DNA of 64,000 bases from Novosphingobium sp. 17-62-19 (lineage in GTDB: Bacteria; Pseudomonadota; Alphaproteobacteria; Sphingomonadales; Sphingomonadaceae). The notes beneath the pieces were generated by a model. That model was not told where the DNA came from. It was given only the letters and a program-made list of their open reading frames with translations, and ran no database searches. The stretch is taken from the NCBI RefSeq assembly GCF_002256775.1, contig NZ_NCII01000013.1, positions 20,891-84,890 of the forward strand, read 5' to 3'. The first letter of the stretch is position 1, and every line of letters starts with the position of its first letter. The position numbers and the translations under genes are program-made. This document shows, piece after piece, positions 17,320 to 25,136 of the stretch.

Positions 17320-17743
17320 GTGGCAGCAGACATCTTTCTCAAGCTGACGAACATCAAGGGCGATGCAGAACGGTGGCGACTGGGCAACCGGCGGTGGCGG
17401 CGGTGCCGGCAAGGTATCGTTCAACGACATGTCCATCCAAAAGCGTTGTGACCTTTCCACGCCTTCACTGATGCAAGCCTGCGCCAAGGGCGAGCACATC
17501 GGTGATGGCGTGCTGACCGTGCGCAAGGCCGGTGGCAATCAGGAAGAGTTCTACAAGATCACCTTGAAGAACATTCTCGTGTCGAGCATCATGAACACCG
17601 GCGCAGATGGTGGCAATCCGATGGAATCGGTTTCGCTGAACTTTGCTGAAATCAAGTTCGACTACAAGGAACAGACCGAAAAGGGCGGCCTTGGTGGCGT
17701 GGCCAAGTTCGGCTGGGACCTCAAGAAGAACATCGCAGTCTGA
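17320..17743 (+). pseudogene. hcp: hcp (TssD) tube protein gene, disrupted by a 5' deletion/frameshift
   Basis: The proper start is GTG 17320 with AGGAGA 6-7 bases upstream; it encodes the expected N-terminus AADIFLKLTNIKGDA. From about 17365 that frame turns to Arg-rich nonsense and stops at TGA 17449-17451 after 43 residues. The rest of Hcp continues in the +1 frame from about 17363 (QNGGDWATGGGGGAGKVSF... to FGWDLKKNIAV), ending at 17743. Compared with ordinary Hcp (about 160 aa), roughly 20-24 residues between the KGD turn and the QNGGDW segment are missing. The missing length is not a multiple of three, so a deletion of about 65-68 bp is likely. An internal ATG at 17363 has only a weak AAGG close by and would give a 126-aa form lacking the first strands. 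Confidence 0.85.
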
Positions 17744-17797
17744 TGCGACACCCGGCCTTGCGCCGGGCGCACTTTATAAGGACTGGGGGCGGTCATC

Positions 17798-18613
17798 ATG
17801 GAAAATCCGGACGCGTTGCTGCGTGACGGCGATTTGGACGGGGCGCGTGCTGCCCTTGTTGACATCGTCCGCACGCGACCGGGTGATGACAAGGCCCGCA
17901 TGTTCCTTTTCCAGTTACTGTGCGTTACCGGCGAATGGGACAAGGCCCGCAAGCAATTGCAGGCACTTGCTCAAGTAGCCGATAACGCACAGATGCTGGC
18001 TGCGACGTACAATCAGGCCATTGATGCCGAATTGCTGCGCGCTGATGTCTTTGCGGGCAAGGCCGATATGCCGGTCCTTGTCGGCATGGGCGGCTGGGTT
18101 GAAGGCGTGGCGCAAGCGATCTCGCTCGGTGCAAAGGGGCAGCTTGCCGAAGCTGCGGGCTTGCGCGATGAAGCCTTTGAGCAGGCACCCGATACTCTTG
18201 GAACTCTGGAAACAGCTAGCGCGGAGGCCCAGTCGTTTGACTGGATCGCCGATGCCGACACGCGTTTTGGCCCGTCTTTCGAAGCCATCGTCGCGGGGCG
18301 CTATGGCCTCGTCCCGTTCGATGCAGTCGTGTCGATCAAGTCGGAGGGGCCACAGGATTTGCGCGATACGGTCTGGTATCCGGTGCAACTCGCGCTCAAA
18401 TCCGGCCAGTCCATCGCGGCTTTTCTGCCTGCGCGCTATCCCGGTAGTGAAGCTGCCACTTCAGCCGCGATCCGGTTGGGCCGTCAGACCGAATGGGCCG
18501 AATTGGGCAACGGCGACGCTGCGCTCGAAGTAGGTCTTGGGCAGCGGCTATGGAGCCTGTCTGATGGGGAAGACACCGGATTGCTCGACCTGCGCAAGCT
18601 AACCTTCGATTGA
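17798..18613 (+). CDS. tagJ: TagJ (ImpE-family) T6SS accessory protein
   Basis: 271 aa of the ImpE/TagJ family. The helical N-terminus contains a TPR-like region (LLRDGDLDGARAAL, DKARMFLFQLLC), followed by the characteristic DTRFGPSFEAIVAGRYGLVPF and VWYPVQL segments. TagJ interacts with the sheath protein TssB and the ClpV recycling route in other species. Its stop codon overlaps the ATG of tssE (TGATG), consistent with coupled translation. Confidence 0.9.
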   Translation: MENPDALLRDGDLDGARAALVDIVRTRPGDDKARMFLFQLLCVTGEWDKARKQLQALAQVADNAQMLAATYNQAIDAELLRADVFAGKADMPVLVGMGGWVEGVAQAISLGAKGQLAEAAGLRDEAFEQAPDTLGTLETASAEAQSFDWIADADTRFGPSFEAIVAGRYGLVPFDAVVSIKSEGPQDLRDTVWYPVQLALKSGQSIAAFLPARYPGSEAATSAAIRLGRQTEWAELGNGDAALEVGLGQRLWSLSDGEDTGLLDLRKLTFD

Positions 18614-19155
18614 TGGCGCGCAGTCCTGCCCAGCCTACGCTCAATCCCACCCTTTTTGACAAGCTGGTGGCGGGCAATGACATCGGAGGGATGCGTGGCG
18701 AGGAAATAGAGCAGGCGGAAGAACGCCGGGAATCGCTGCGGTTCCTCTCGGTTCCTGCTATCGAACGCTTCAACGAATCCGCACTTCGGGCCACGGTCAG
18801 ACGTGAACTTGCTTGGTTGCTCAATACAACCAACCTCGAATCGAGTGTGGACCTTGAGAACTACCCACAAGTGCGCACCAGCGTGCTTAACTACGGCGTG
18901 TCCGACCTTGCCGGAAAATCGCTGAGCAGCCGCGCTGTCTTGCGCCGGGCACGCGAAATTCGCGATGCGGTGCAGGCCTTTGAGCCTCGCATAGATCCAG
19001 CCTCGCTCAATGTCGAACTCTCCGGCAAGGTAGAGCGTGAGAATTCGCTGACTTTCCTGATAGAAGCGGACGTGCGTTCGGCCCTGCGCGCCATTCCGAT
19101 AAAGCTGCGCACCGATGTGGAGGCCGATTCCTCTGCGGTAACGGTGCGGGAGTAG
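18613..19155 (+). CDS. tssE: TssE, gp25-like baseplate protein
   Basis: 180 aa, gp25/lysozyme-like baseplate wedge protein. Visible: LNPTLFDKL near the N-terminus, the RRELAWLLNTTNLES core with its conserved glutamate, YPQVRTSVLNYGVSDLAG, and the C-terminal LTFLIEADV strand. It starts at ATG 18613 inside the tagJ stop. tssF begins 4 bases after its stop. Confidence 0.93.
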   Translation: MARSPAQPTLNPTLFDKLVAGNDIGGMRGEEIEQAEERRESLRFLSVPAIERFNESALRATVRRELAWLLNTTNLESSVDLENYPQVRTSVLNYGVSDLAGKSLSSRAVLRRAREIRDAVQAFEPRIDPASLNVELSGKVERENSLTFLIEADVRSALRAIPIKLRTDVEADSSAVTVRE

Positions 19156-19159
19156 CGCG

Positions 19160-21022
19160 ATGGATCCCCGCCTGCTCCGCTTTTACAACGAAGAATTGAC
19201 CTATTTGCGCGAATCTGCGCGCGAATTCGGCGAAGAGCACGAAACTGTCGCCTCCCGTCTTGGTCTGAAGACGCCCAATGATCCTGATCCTTATGTCGAA
19301 CGCCTGCTCGAAGGCGTCGCATATCTTTCGGCGCGGGTTCAGCTGAAGATTTCTGACCAGTATCCTGAATTTACGCAGCACCTTCTGGCCGCCGTGCAGC
19401 CGCACTACCTAGCGCCAGTGCCTTCAATCTGCATCGCCGGGTTCGAGCCGAAGGACGGTGATCCCTTGCTGGCCGAAGGGTACGCAGTGCCGCGCCAGAC
19501 AGAACTTGTGGCGATGACGGATGAGCAGGGCGCAAGCCCTGTAACCTTCCGCACCGGTCACGAGGTTACGCTCTATCCCCTGCGTATCAGTGAAGTTGAA
19601 TATCTCGGCTCGCGTACTGCGGTCGCCAGCTTCGCCGCCGGCGCCGGAACCCATGCCGAAGCAGGCTTGCGGCTGCGCTTTGAAGGTGTAGGTGCGATCC
19701 CGCTCGAAAAGCTGAGCATCACCGACCTGCCGATCTACCTTGATGGTTCGGAAACGATCCCTGGCGAACTCTACCGCCAGATCATTGGCGAAAGCGTGGC
19801 TGTGCTGGCCAAGCCCGCCAAGTCCGCTTCGGCCACACCGGTAAAGTTGCCGCTGCCCGAACAAGCGGGATTTGAAAAGGATCAGGCGCTGCTGCCCGCG
19901 GAAGAGCGGTCGTTTCGAGGCTATCGTCTGCTTACCGAATACTTCGCCTGCCCTGAGCGCTTTCTGTTTGCGAAGCTCAAAGGTCTCAACAAGGCCTTTG
20001 CTGCGGCAGACGGCGGTGCGGTCGATGTGGTGCTTTTGTTCAACCGCAATTCCCCGGCATTGGCGGGGGCACTTTCGCCATCGAACTTCCGTCTGTTTGC
20101 TACGCCCGCGATCAACCTGTTCGAAAAGCAGCTGGGTCGCGTGCAGGTTGATCCGGCGGGGCATGAATTTCTGCTCATGCCAGATCGTACGCGCCCGCTC
20201 GATTTCGAAGTCTGGCGCATTCTCGATATTGCAGCCCACATGCGCGAGGCGACCGAACCGCGCCCGGTCGCCCCGCTCTATGCGCTTGGTGCCTTGCTGT
20301 ATGATTGGCGCGATGCGCTGTTCTTCGTCCCTCGGCTCAAGCTGCGCCGGCTTTCCACCCGCGAACAGCGCCGTTTGCGCCGTGATGACTATACCGGCAC
20401 GGAAACGTGGATTTCGCTGACCTCGGCGGGCAATCCCGAACGTTTGGCGGACATCAAGGAACTGGCAGTCCGCGCGCTGGTGACCAATCGTGAACTGCCT
20501 GCAAAGTTGACCTTCCGGGGCAGCGAACACTTCGTCCCGCCTGGTGGTCCGGTGCGCGCGGTAAGCGTTTTGCGCAGCCCAAGCCGTCCGCGCCCGCCAC
20601 TGGGGCTGGACGATGCCGCCTGGCGGATCATCGCACACCTTACGCCCAATTATGCTACGCTTGTGCCCGAAGACGGCAATGACCCTTCGATGCTGCGCGA
20701 TCATCTCGCGCTCTATGGCCCGCGCGACAATGCAGCGCTCAGGCGGCAGATTGATGGGATTGCCTCGGTCAATTCACGCCCTGTGGTGCGTCGCGTGCCG
20801 GGGCGTGGGGCCATGGCGGTGGCGCGCGGCAGTCGCATCACGCTTACGCTCGATGATGCTTCTTTCGAGAATTCACGACTCTTCCTTTTCTCCGCCGTGG
20901 TGGAACGGTTCCTTGCCGATTTCACCTCCGTCAACAGCTTCACCGAAACAATCGTCCGCACCCCGGGCGAAGGAACGATAATGTCATGGCCGCCCCGGAT
21001 CGGACGCAAACACACGATCTGA
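19160..21022 (+). CDS. tssF: TssF, T6SS baseplate component
   Basis: 620 aa, typical length. The N-terminal signature is MDPRLLRFYNEELTYLRE, then DPYVERLLEGVAYLSARV and a QYPEFTQHLL segment. TssF and TssG form the wedge of the baseplate with TssE and TssK. The coding region runs 37 bases into tssG in another frame. Confidence 0.95.
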   Translation: MDPRLLRFYNEELTYLRESAREFGEEHETVASRLGLKTPNDPDPYVERLLEGVAYLSARVQLKISDQYPEFTQHLLAAVQPHYLAPVPSICIAGFEPKDGDPLLAEGYAVPRQTELVAMTDEQGASPVTFRTGHEVTLYPLRISEVEYLGSRTAVASFAAGAGTHAEAGLRLRFEGVGAIPLEKLSITDLPIYLDGSETIPGELYRQIIGESVAVLAKPAKSASATPVKLPLPEQAGFEKDQALLPAEERSFRGYRLLTEYFACPERFLFAKLKGLNKAFAAADGGAVDVVLLFNRNSPALAGALSPSNFRLFATPAINLFEKQLGRVQVDPAGHEFLLMPDRTRPLDFEVWRILDIAAHMREATEPRPVAPLYALGALLYDWRDALFFVPRLKLRRLSTREQRRLRRDDYTGTETWISLTSAGNPERLADIKELAVRALVTNRELPAKLTFRGSEHFVPPGGPVRAVSVLRSPSRPRPPLGLDDAAWRIIAHLTPNYATLVPEDGNDPSMLRDHLALYGPRDNAALRRQIDGIASVNSRPVVRRVPGRGAMAVARGSRITLTLDDASFENSRLFLFSAVVERFLADFTSVNSFTETIVRTPGEGTIMSWPPRIGRKHTI

Positions 21023-22110
21023 TCGACTGGTCGGCGGAGATCGCCGAACTGAACCGCAGCGGGCTGTTTGCCGTGCTGCGTCGGGCCGAGGCACGGGCGG
21101 CTGACAAGCCGCGCATTGGTGCGGCGAGGCGGCCTGCACAATCGATCGTCGATCTCGCGCAGGAGCCGTCGCTGGGTTTTGCGCCGCGCACGCTCGCCCA
21201 GCTTGAATTTCGCCATGGACGCCCGCGCCTCTATGGCGAATGGTTGGGGCTGCTCGGGCCGATGGGGCCTATGCCGATCCACCTGACCGAATTTGCGGTC
21301 TATGAACGTCGCTACGCCAAGCAGCAGCCGTTCCTTGATTGGTTGAACACCATTTCCGGGCGGATGCTGCAACTGTTCTACCGTGCCTGGGCGGAATCGC
21401 AGCCCGCCGCGCAGGCAGACCGACCGGCAGATGATCGCTTCGCCGAATGGCTTGGCGCTCTGTCTGGCGCGTGCGAAGGAGCGGATGCTGAGCCGGGAAG
21501 GGGCAGCTCGTTTCACGCCCGCGCGCGCCTGCACTATGCCGCTGTCTTTGCAGGGCCGCGCAGCGCAGTGGCGATTGAGGATGCGCTTAGCCATCTGCTC
21601 CGCCAGCCTGCACAGGTCGTAGAATTTGTCCCGCGCTGGCGCGATCTTGAGCGTGAGGATTGCACCCGGCTTGGCCGTAGTTACGCCACACTTGGGCAGG
21701 ACACGGTGCTGGGCGGGCGGATATACAGCGCATCTGACGCATTCCGCGTGGTCGTGCGCGCGCAGAACCACGCGGACTATCTGTCACTGATGCCCGGAGG
21801 TACACGTTTTGCGGTCGCGGCCGAGGCGATTGAGGCGTTCAAGCCGACGCATCTTGAATGGGACCTTTGCGTCGAATTGGCAGACGAACACGCGCCGCCT
21901 GCACGGCTTGATGGCAAGACGCGGCTCGGCTGGTCCGGCTGGGTGAAACCGCGTGGCTCGGCCATCGCCGCCATCGCGCGGCGCCGCCGCAAACTCGGAT
22001 CGGCCACCGGTTCCGAAGCAGTGACCGCTCAAACGCATTCCACCGGCCCGATCCGGGCCGATGCACATCTTCGCAAGACAAGCTTGATGAAAAGGAAACC
22101 GTCGACATGA
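20986..22110 (+). CDS. tssG: TssG, T6SS baseplate component
   Basis: 374 aa, ImpH/VasB family. Segments: FFAVLRR-like NRSGLFAVLRRAEA, the LAQEPSLGFAPRTLAQLEF stretch, YGEWLGLLGPMGPMPIHLTEF and a C-terminal YLSLMPGG turn. It overlaps tssF at its start and clpV by ATGA at its end. The C-terminus carries an extra ~40-residue polar tail after KRRRKLG-like residues, of no known role. Confidence 0.93.
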   Translation: MAAPDRTQTHDLIDWSAEIAELNRSGLFAVLRRAEARAADKPRIGAARRPAQSIVDLAQEPSLGFAPRTLAQLEFRHGRPRLYGEWLGLLGPMGPMPIHLTEFAVYERRYAKQQPFLDWLNTISGRMLQLFYRAWAESQPAAQADRPADDRFAEWLGALSGACEGADAEPGRGSSFHARARLHYAAVFAGPRSAVAIEDALSHLLRQPAQVVEFVPRWRDLEREDCTRLGRSYATLGQDTVLGGRIYSASDAFRVVVRAQNHADYLSLMPGGTRFAVAAEAIEAFKPTHLEWDLCVELADEHAPPARLDGKTRLGWSGWVKPRGSAIAAIARRRRKLGSATGSEAVTAQTHSTGPIRADAHLRKTSLMKRKPST

Positions 22111-24761
22111 CCGGGATTACCTACGAAGCCATGTTTGGGCGCCTGAATTCGACGGCGCGCAAGGCCATTGCGGAAACGGCCTTCGCCTTCTGCAAGATGC
22201 GCGGAAATCCGGAGGTGCAGCTGGTGCACTGGATGCACGTCCTGCTTCAGAATTCGCAGAATGACGTCGCAGCGATCCGTGCCGCCTTTGGCCTTTCGGA
22301 AGAAGCGTTGCAGCGCGACATGGTGACTCGACTGGATGCCTTACCGCGTGGGGCTAAATCGATCTCGGATATTTCGCTGCAAATCGGCGAAGCGATACGG
22401 GCAGGCTGGGTCTGCGCCTCGTTACAGTTCGGGGCAGGACGGGTGCGCACCGGGCACCTGCTGCTTGGAATGTTGGCAGACGATAAGTTGAAGAACGTGT
22501 TGTTCGCGATCAGTTCGGAATTCCGCAAGGTCCATGCTGAACGGCTTGCCGATCAGTTCGAGCAAATTTGCGCAGCCAGCAGCGAATCGACCCAAACGGA
22601 AGGTGCTGTGGCAGCAGGCGGCGCCAGCGGTGAGGCCGGTCCCGGCCCGGTCGCCGATGGTGAGGCGCTCACCAAATTCTCGGTCGACCTGACCCAACAG
22701 GCACGCGATGGCAAGATTGACCGCATCGTCGGGCGCGACAGCGAAATCCGCCAATGCGTCGACATCCTGCTGCGCCGCCGTCAAAACAACCCGATCCTCG
22801 TGGGCGAGGCGGGCGTGGGCAAGACCGCCGTCGTCGAAGGCTTTGCCAAGCGCATTGTCGATGGGGATGTGCCGCCCTCGCTGCAGGGCGTAACGCTGCG
22901 CAGCCTCGACATCGGCCTGATGCAGGCGGGTGCGAGCATGAAGGGCGAGTTTGAAAAGCGTCTGCGTCAGGTGATTGACGAGGTTGAGGCGAGCCCCACC
23001 CCGATTGTCCTGTTCATCGACGAGGCGCATACCCTGATCGGGGCGGGCGGTCAGGCTGGGACTGGCGATGCCGCCAATTTGCTCAAGCCTGCATTGGCGC
23101 GTGGAAACCTGCGGACCATCGCGGCGACGACTTATGCCGAGTACCGCCAGTACTTCGAGAAAGACCCGGCGCTGACCCGGCGGTTCCAGACCGTGGACGT
23201 GGCCGAGCCTGAGACGGACAAGGCCGTGGCAATGATCCGCTCGGTCGCGCCGATGATGGAAAAGCACCACAATGTCGTCGTGCTGGACGAGGCGGTGGAG
23301 GCGGCGGTCAAGCTGTCGCAGCGCTATGTCCCGGCGCGGCAATTGCCGGACAAGGCGGTGAGCCTGCTTGATACCGCGTGCGCGCGTGTAGCCGTGTCGC
23401 AGCATTCGACCCCGGCGCAGGTTGAAGATCGCAAGCGGCGGTTGGAACTGTTGGAAGTGGAGCGCGAAATTGCGCTGCGTGAAGCAGGCGGCCAGTACAC
23501 CAGCGGCGAACGCCTGCCCAAGCTGGACGAAGCGATTGCCGAAGCCACGACCGCGCTGGAAGAGGTCAACGCCAAGTGGAAGCGTGAGAAGGAAGCGCTA
23601 ATCGGTGTGGTGGCCGCGCGCGATGCGCTGACCGAAGCGCGCAAAGCCGCGGGCGATGAACCAGTCGAAGGTGAAGACGCGCTCAAGGAAGCACTGAAGG
23701 CTGCACTTGGCGTGATGGCCGAAGCGCACGGCGACAATCCGATGGTGTTCGGCGTGGTCGATCAGGACGCGATTGCGGCAGTTGTCGGAGACTGGACCGG
23801 CATCCCGATGGGCCGCATGGTCAAGAACGAGATCGAAAGCGTCCTGACAATTTCTGACCAGCTGAAAAAGCGGGTGATCGGGCAGGACCACGCGATGGAT
23901 TCCATCGCCAAGCGTATCCAGACCAGCCGTGCAAAGCTCGACAATCCGAACAAGCCGGTGGGCGTGTTCATGCTCTGCGGCCCATCGGGTGTGGGCAAGA
24001 CCGAGACGGCGATGGTGCTATCCGAACTGCTGTTCAGCGGCGATGACTCGCTGATTGTCATCAACATGAGCGAGTTTCAGGAAGCGCACACCGTTTCGAC
24101 GCTCAAGGGCGCGCCTGCGGGCTATGTTGGTTACGGACAGGGCGGTGTTCTTACCGAAGCGGTTCGCCGTCGTCCCTATTCGGTGGTACTGCTCGATGAA
24201 GTGGAAAAAGCCCACCCCGACGTCCACGAGATGTTCTTCCAAGTCTTCGACAAGGGCTTCATGAACGACGCCGAAGGGCGCTACATCGACTTCAAGAACA
24301 CACTGATCCTGCTCACCAGCAACGTCGGCACTGACCTCATCACCACGATGAGCGAGGACGAGGAAATGAAACCTGAACCGGAAGCGCTGGCCACCGCCCT
24401 CCGCCCCGAACTGCTGAAGGTTTTCCCGCCCGCACTGCTGGGCCGCCTGATCGTGCTGCCCTACTATCCCCTCAGCCCCACGATGTTGCAGGGCATCGTG
24501 CGCATCCAGTTGAATCGTATCGTCAAACGCATCGCCGACAGCCATGGCATCGCGTTCAACTACAGCCAGGAGGTGGTCGAAATGATCGTCTCACGCTGCA
24601 ACGAAGTGGCCAGCGGCGGCCGCCTGATCGACGCGATCCTGACCAACACCATGCTGCCTGATCTTTCCATCGAGCTGCTGAACAAGCAGATGAACGGGGA
24701 AGAGGTGAAGGTGATTGATGTGACCGTAGAAGGAGAAGGGTTCGGATATCGGTTTGGGTGA
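22107..24761 (+). CDS. clpV: ClpV (TssH), T6SS sheath-recycling AAA+ ATPase
   Basis: 884 aa Clp/Hsp100 protein. The N-terminal Clp-N type domain (1-160) is followed by AAA1 with GEAGVGKTAVVEG (about 233) and Walker B VLFIDEAHTLIGAGG. A coiled-coil middle and AAA2 follow, with GPSGVGKTETAM (about 627) and VVLLDEVEKAHPDV, then the C-terminal D2-small domain. It disassembles contracted TssBC sheath. It starts in an ATGA overlap with tssG. It is the last gene of the plus-strand T6SS unit and converges on the effector-immunity pair. Confidence 0.95.
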   Translation: MTGITYEAMFGRLNSTARKAIAETAFAFCKMRGNPEVQLVHWMHVLLQNSQNDVAAIRAAFGLSEEALQRDMVTRLDALPRGAKSISDISLQIGEAIRAGWVCASLQFGAGRVRTGHLLLGMLADDKLKNVLFAISSEFRKVHAERLADQFEQICAASSESTQTEGAVAAGGASGEAGPGPVADGEALTKFSVDLTQQARDGKIDRIVGRDSEIRQCVDILLRRRQNNPILVGEAGVGKTAVVEGFAKRIVDGDVPPSLQGVTLRSLDIGLMQAGASMKGEFEKRLRQVIDEVEASPTPIVLFIDEAHTLIGAGGQAGTGDAANLLKPALARGNLRTIAATTYAEYRQYFEKDPALTRRFQTVDVAEPETDKAVAMIRSVAPMMEKHHNVVVLDEAVEAAVKLSQRYVPARQLPDKAVSLLDTACARVAVSQHSTPAQVEDRKRRLELLEVEREIALREAGGQYTSGERLPKLDEAIAEATTALEEVNAKWKREKEALIGVVAARDALTEARKAAGDEPVEGEDALKEALKAALGVMAEAHGDNPMVFGVVDQDAIAAVVGDWTGIPMGRMVKNEIESVLTISDQLKKRVIGQDHAMDSIAKRIQTSRAKLDNPNKPVGVFMLCGPSGVGKTETAMVLSELLFSGDDSLIVINMSEFQEAHTVSTLKGAPAGYVGYGQGGVLTEAVRRRPYSVVLLDEVEKAHPDVHEMFFQVFDKGFMNDAEGRYIDFKNTLILLTSNVGTDLITTMSEDEEMKPEPEALATALRPELLKVFPPALLGRLIVLPYYPLSPTMLQGIVRIQLNRIVKRIADSHGIAFNYSQEVVEMIVSRCNEVASGGRLIDAILTNTMLPDLSIELLNKQMNGEEVKVIDVTVEGEGFGYRFG

Positions 24762-24786
24762 AACGGGCCAACCCCTTAGGTGTCAA

Positions 24787-24810
24787 GGCAGGCGAGCTGC
24801 GTCGCCTGCC
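24787..24810. terminator. Hairpin between clpV and the convergent immunity-like gene
   Basis: GGCAGGCGA pairs perfectly with TCGCCTGCC (9 bp, 6-nt loop). It sits 26 bases past the clpV stop and just before the end of the convergent minus-strand gene. There is no U-tract on either side, so it is at best a weak bidirectional terminator or RNA 3' end stabiliser. Confidence 0.4.
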
Positions 24811-24818
24811 GCGGCCGT

Positions 24819-25136
24819 TCAGTCGTCAAGATAGTTAAATGAAAGATCGGCGGCTATTCTATCAATTTCGTCCAGTTGCGCAGCCATTTTGGGGTGCAAG
24901 TCGAGATTGATGCCAATAGCGTCGAGGTCTTTGCCGTCTGGCACTACATCCAAAAGCCGGGAGACGATTTCCAGCGGGTCACCAGCTTTCAACCGTGATT
25001 TTAGATCAGCTGCTCGTCGTTCGATTGCTTGCGCGGCATAAGTGCCGGCTGGTTCGCCCGCAGCTGCTAGTCGACGAAACTGAAGCGCCAAGTCTTCCAT
25101 CGCGGCGAACAAATTTGGTATACTGTTTTCCGACAT
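24819..25136 (-). CDS. Putative immunity protein for the adjacent T6SS effector
   Basis: 105-aa acidic soluble protein, mostly helical by composition, without signal peptide or known motif. Its ATG overlaps the stop of the upstream effector-like gene (TGATG), a hallmark of cognate toxin-immunity pairs. The absence of a signal peptide implies the toxin acts in the cytoplasm. The assignment rests on context only: small size, coupling and location next to clpV. I do not recognise the family. Confidence 0.6.
   Translation of the reverse strand: MSENSIPNLFAAMEDLALQFRRLAAAGEPAGTYAAQAIERRAADLKSRLKAGDPLEIVSRLLDVVPDGKDLDAIGINLDLHPKMAAQLDEIDRIAADLSFNYLDD

Noticed and set aside
17320-17451. Programmed ribosomal frameshift in hcp
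   Set aside because: No slippery run or downstream structure is evident, and about 20 residues would still be missing from the fold.
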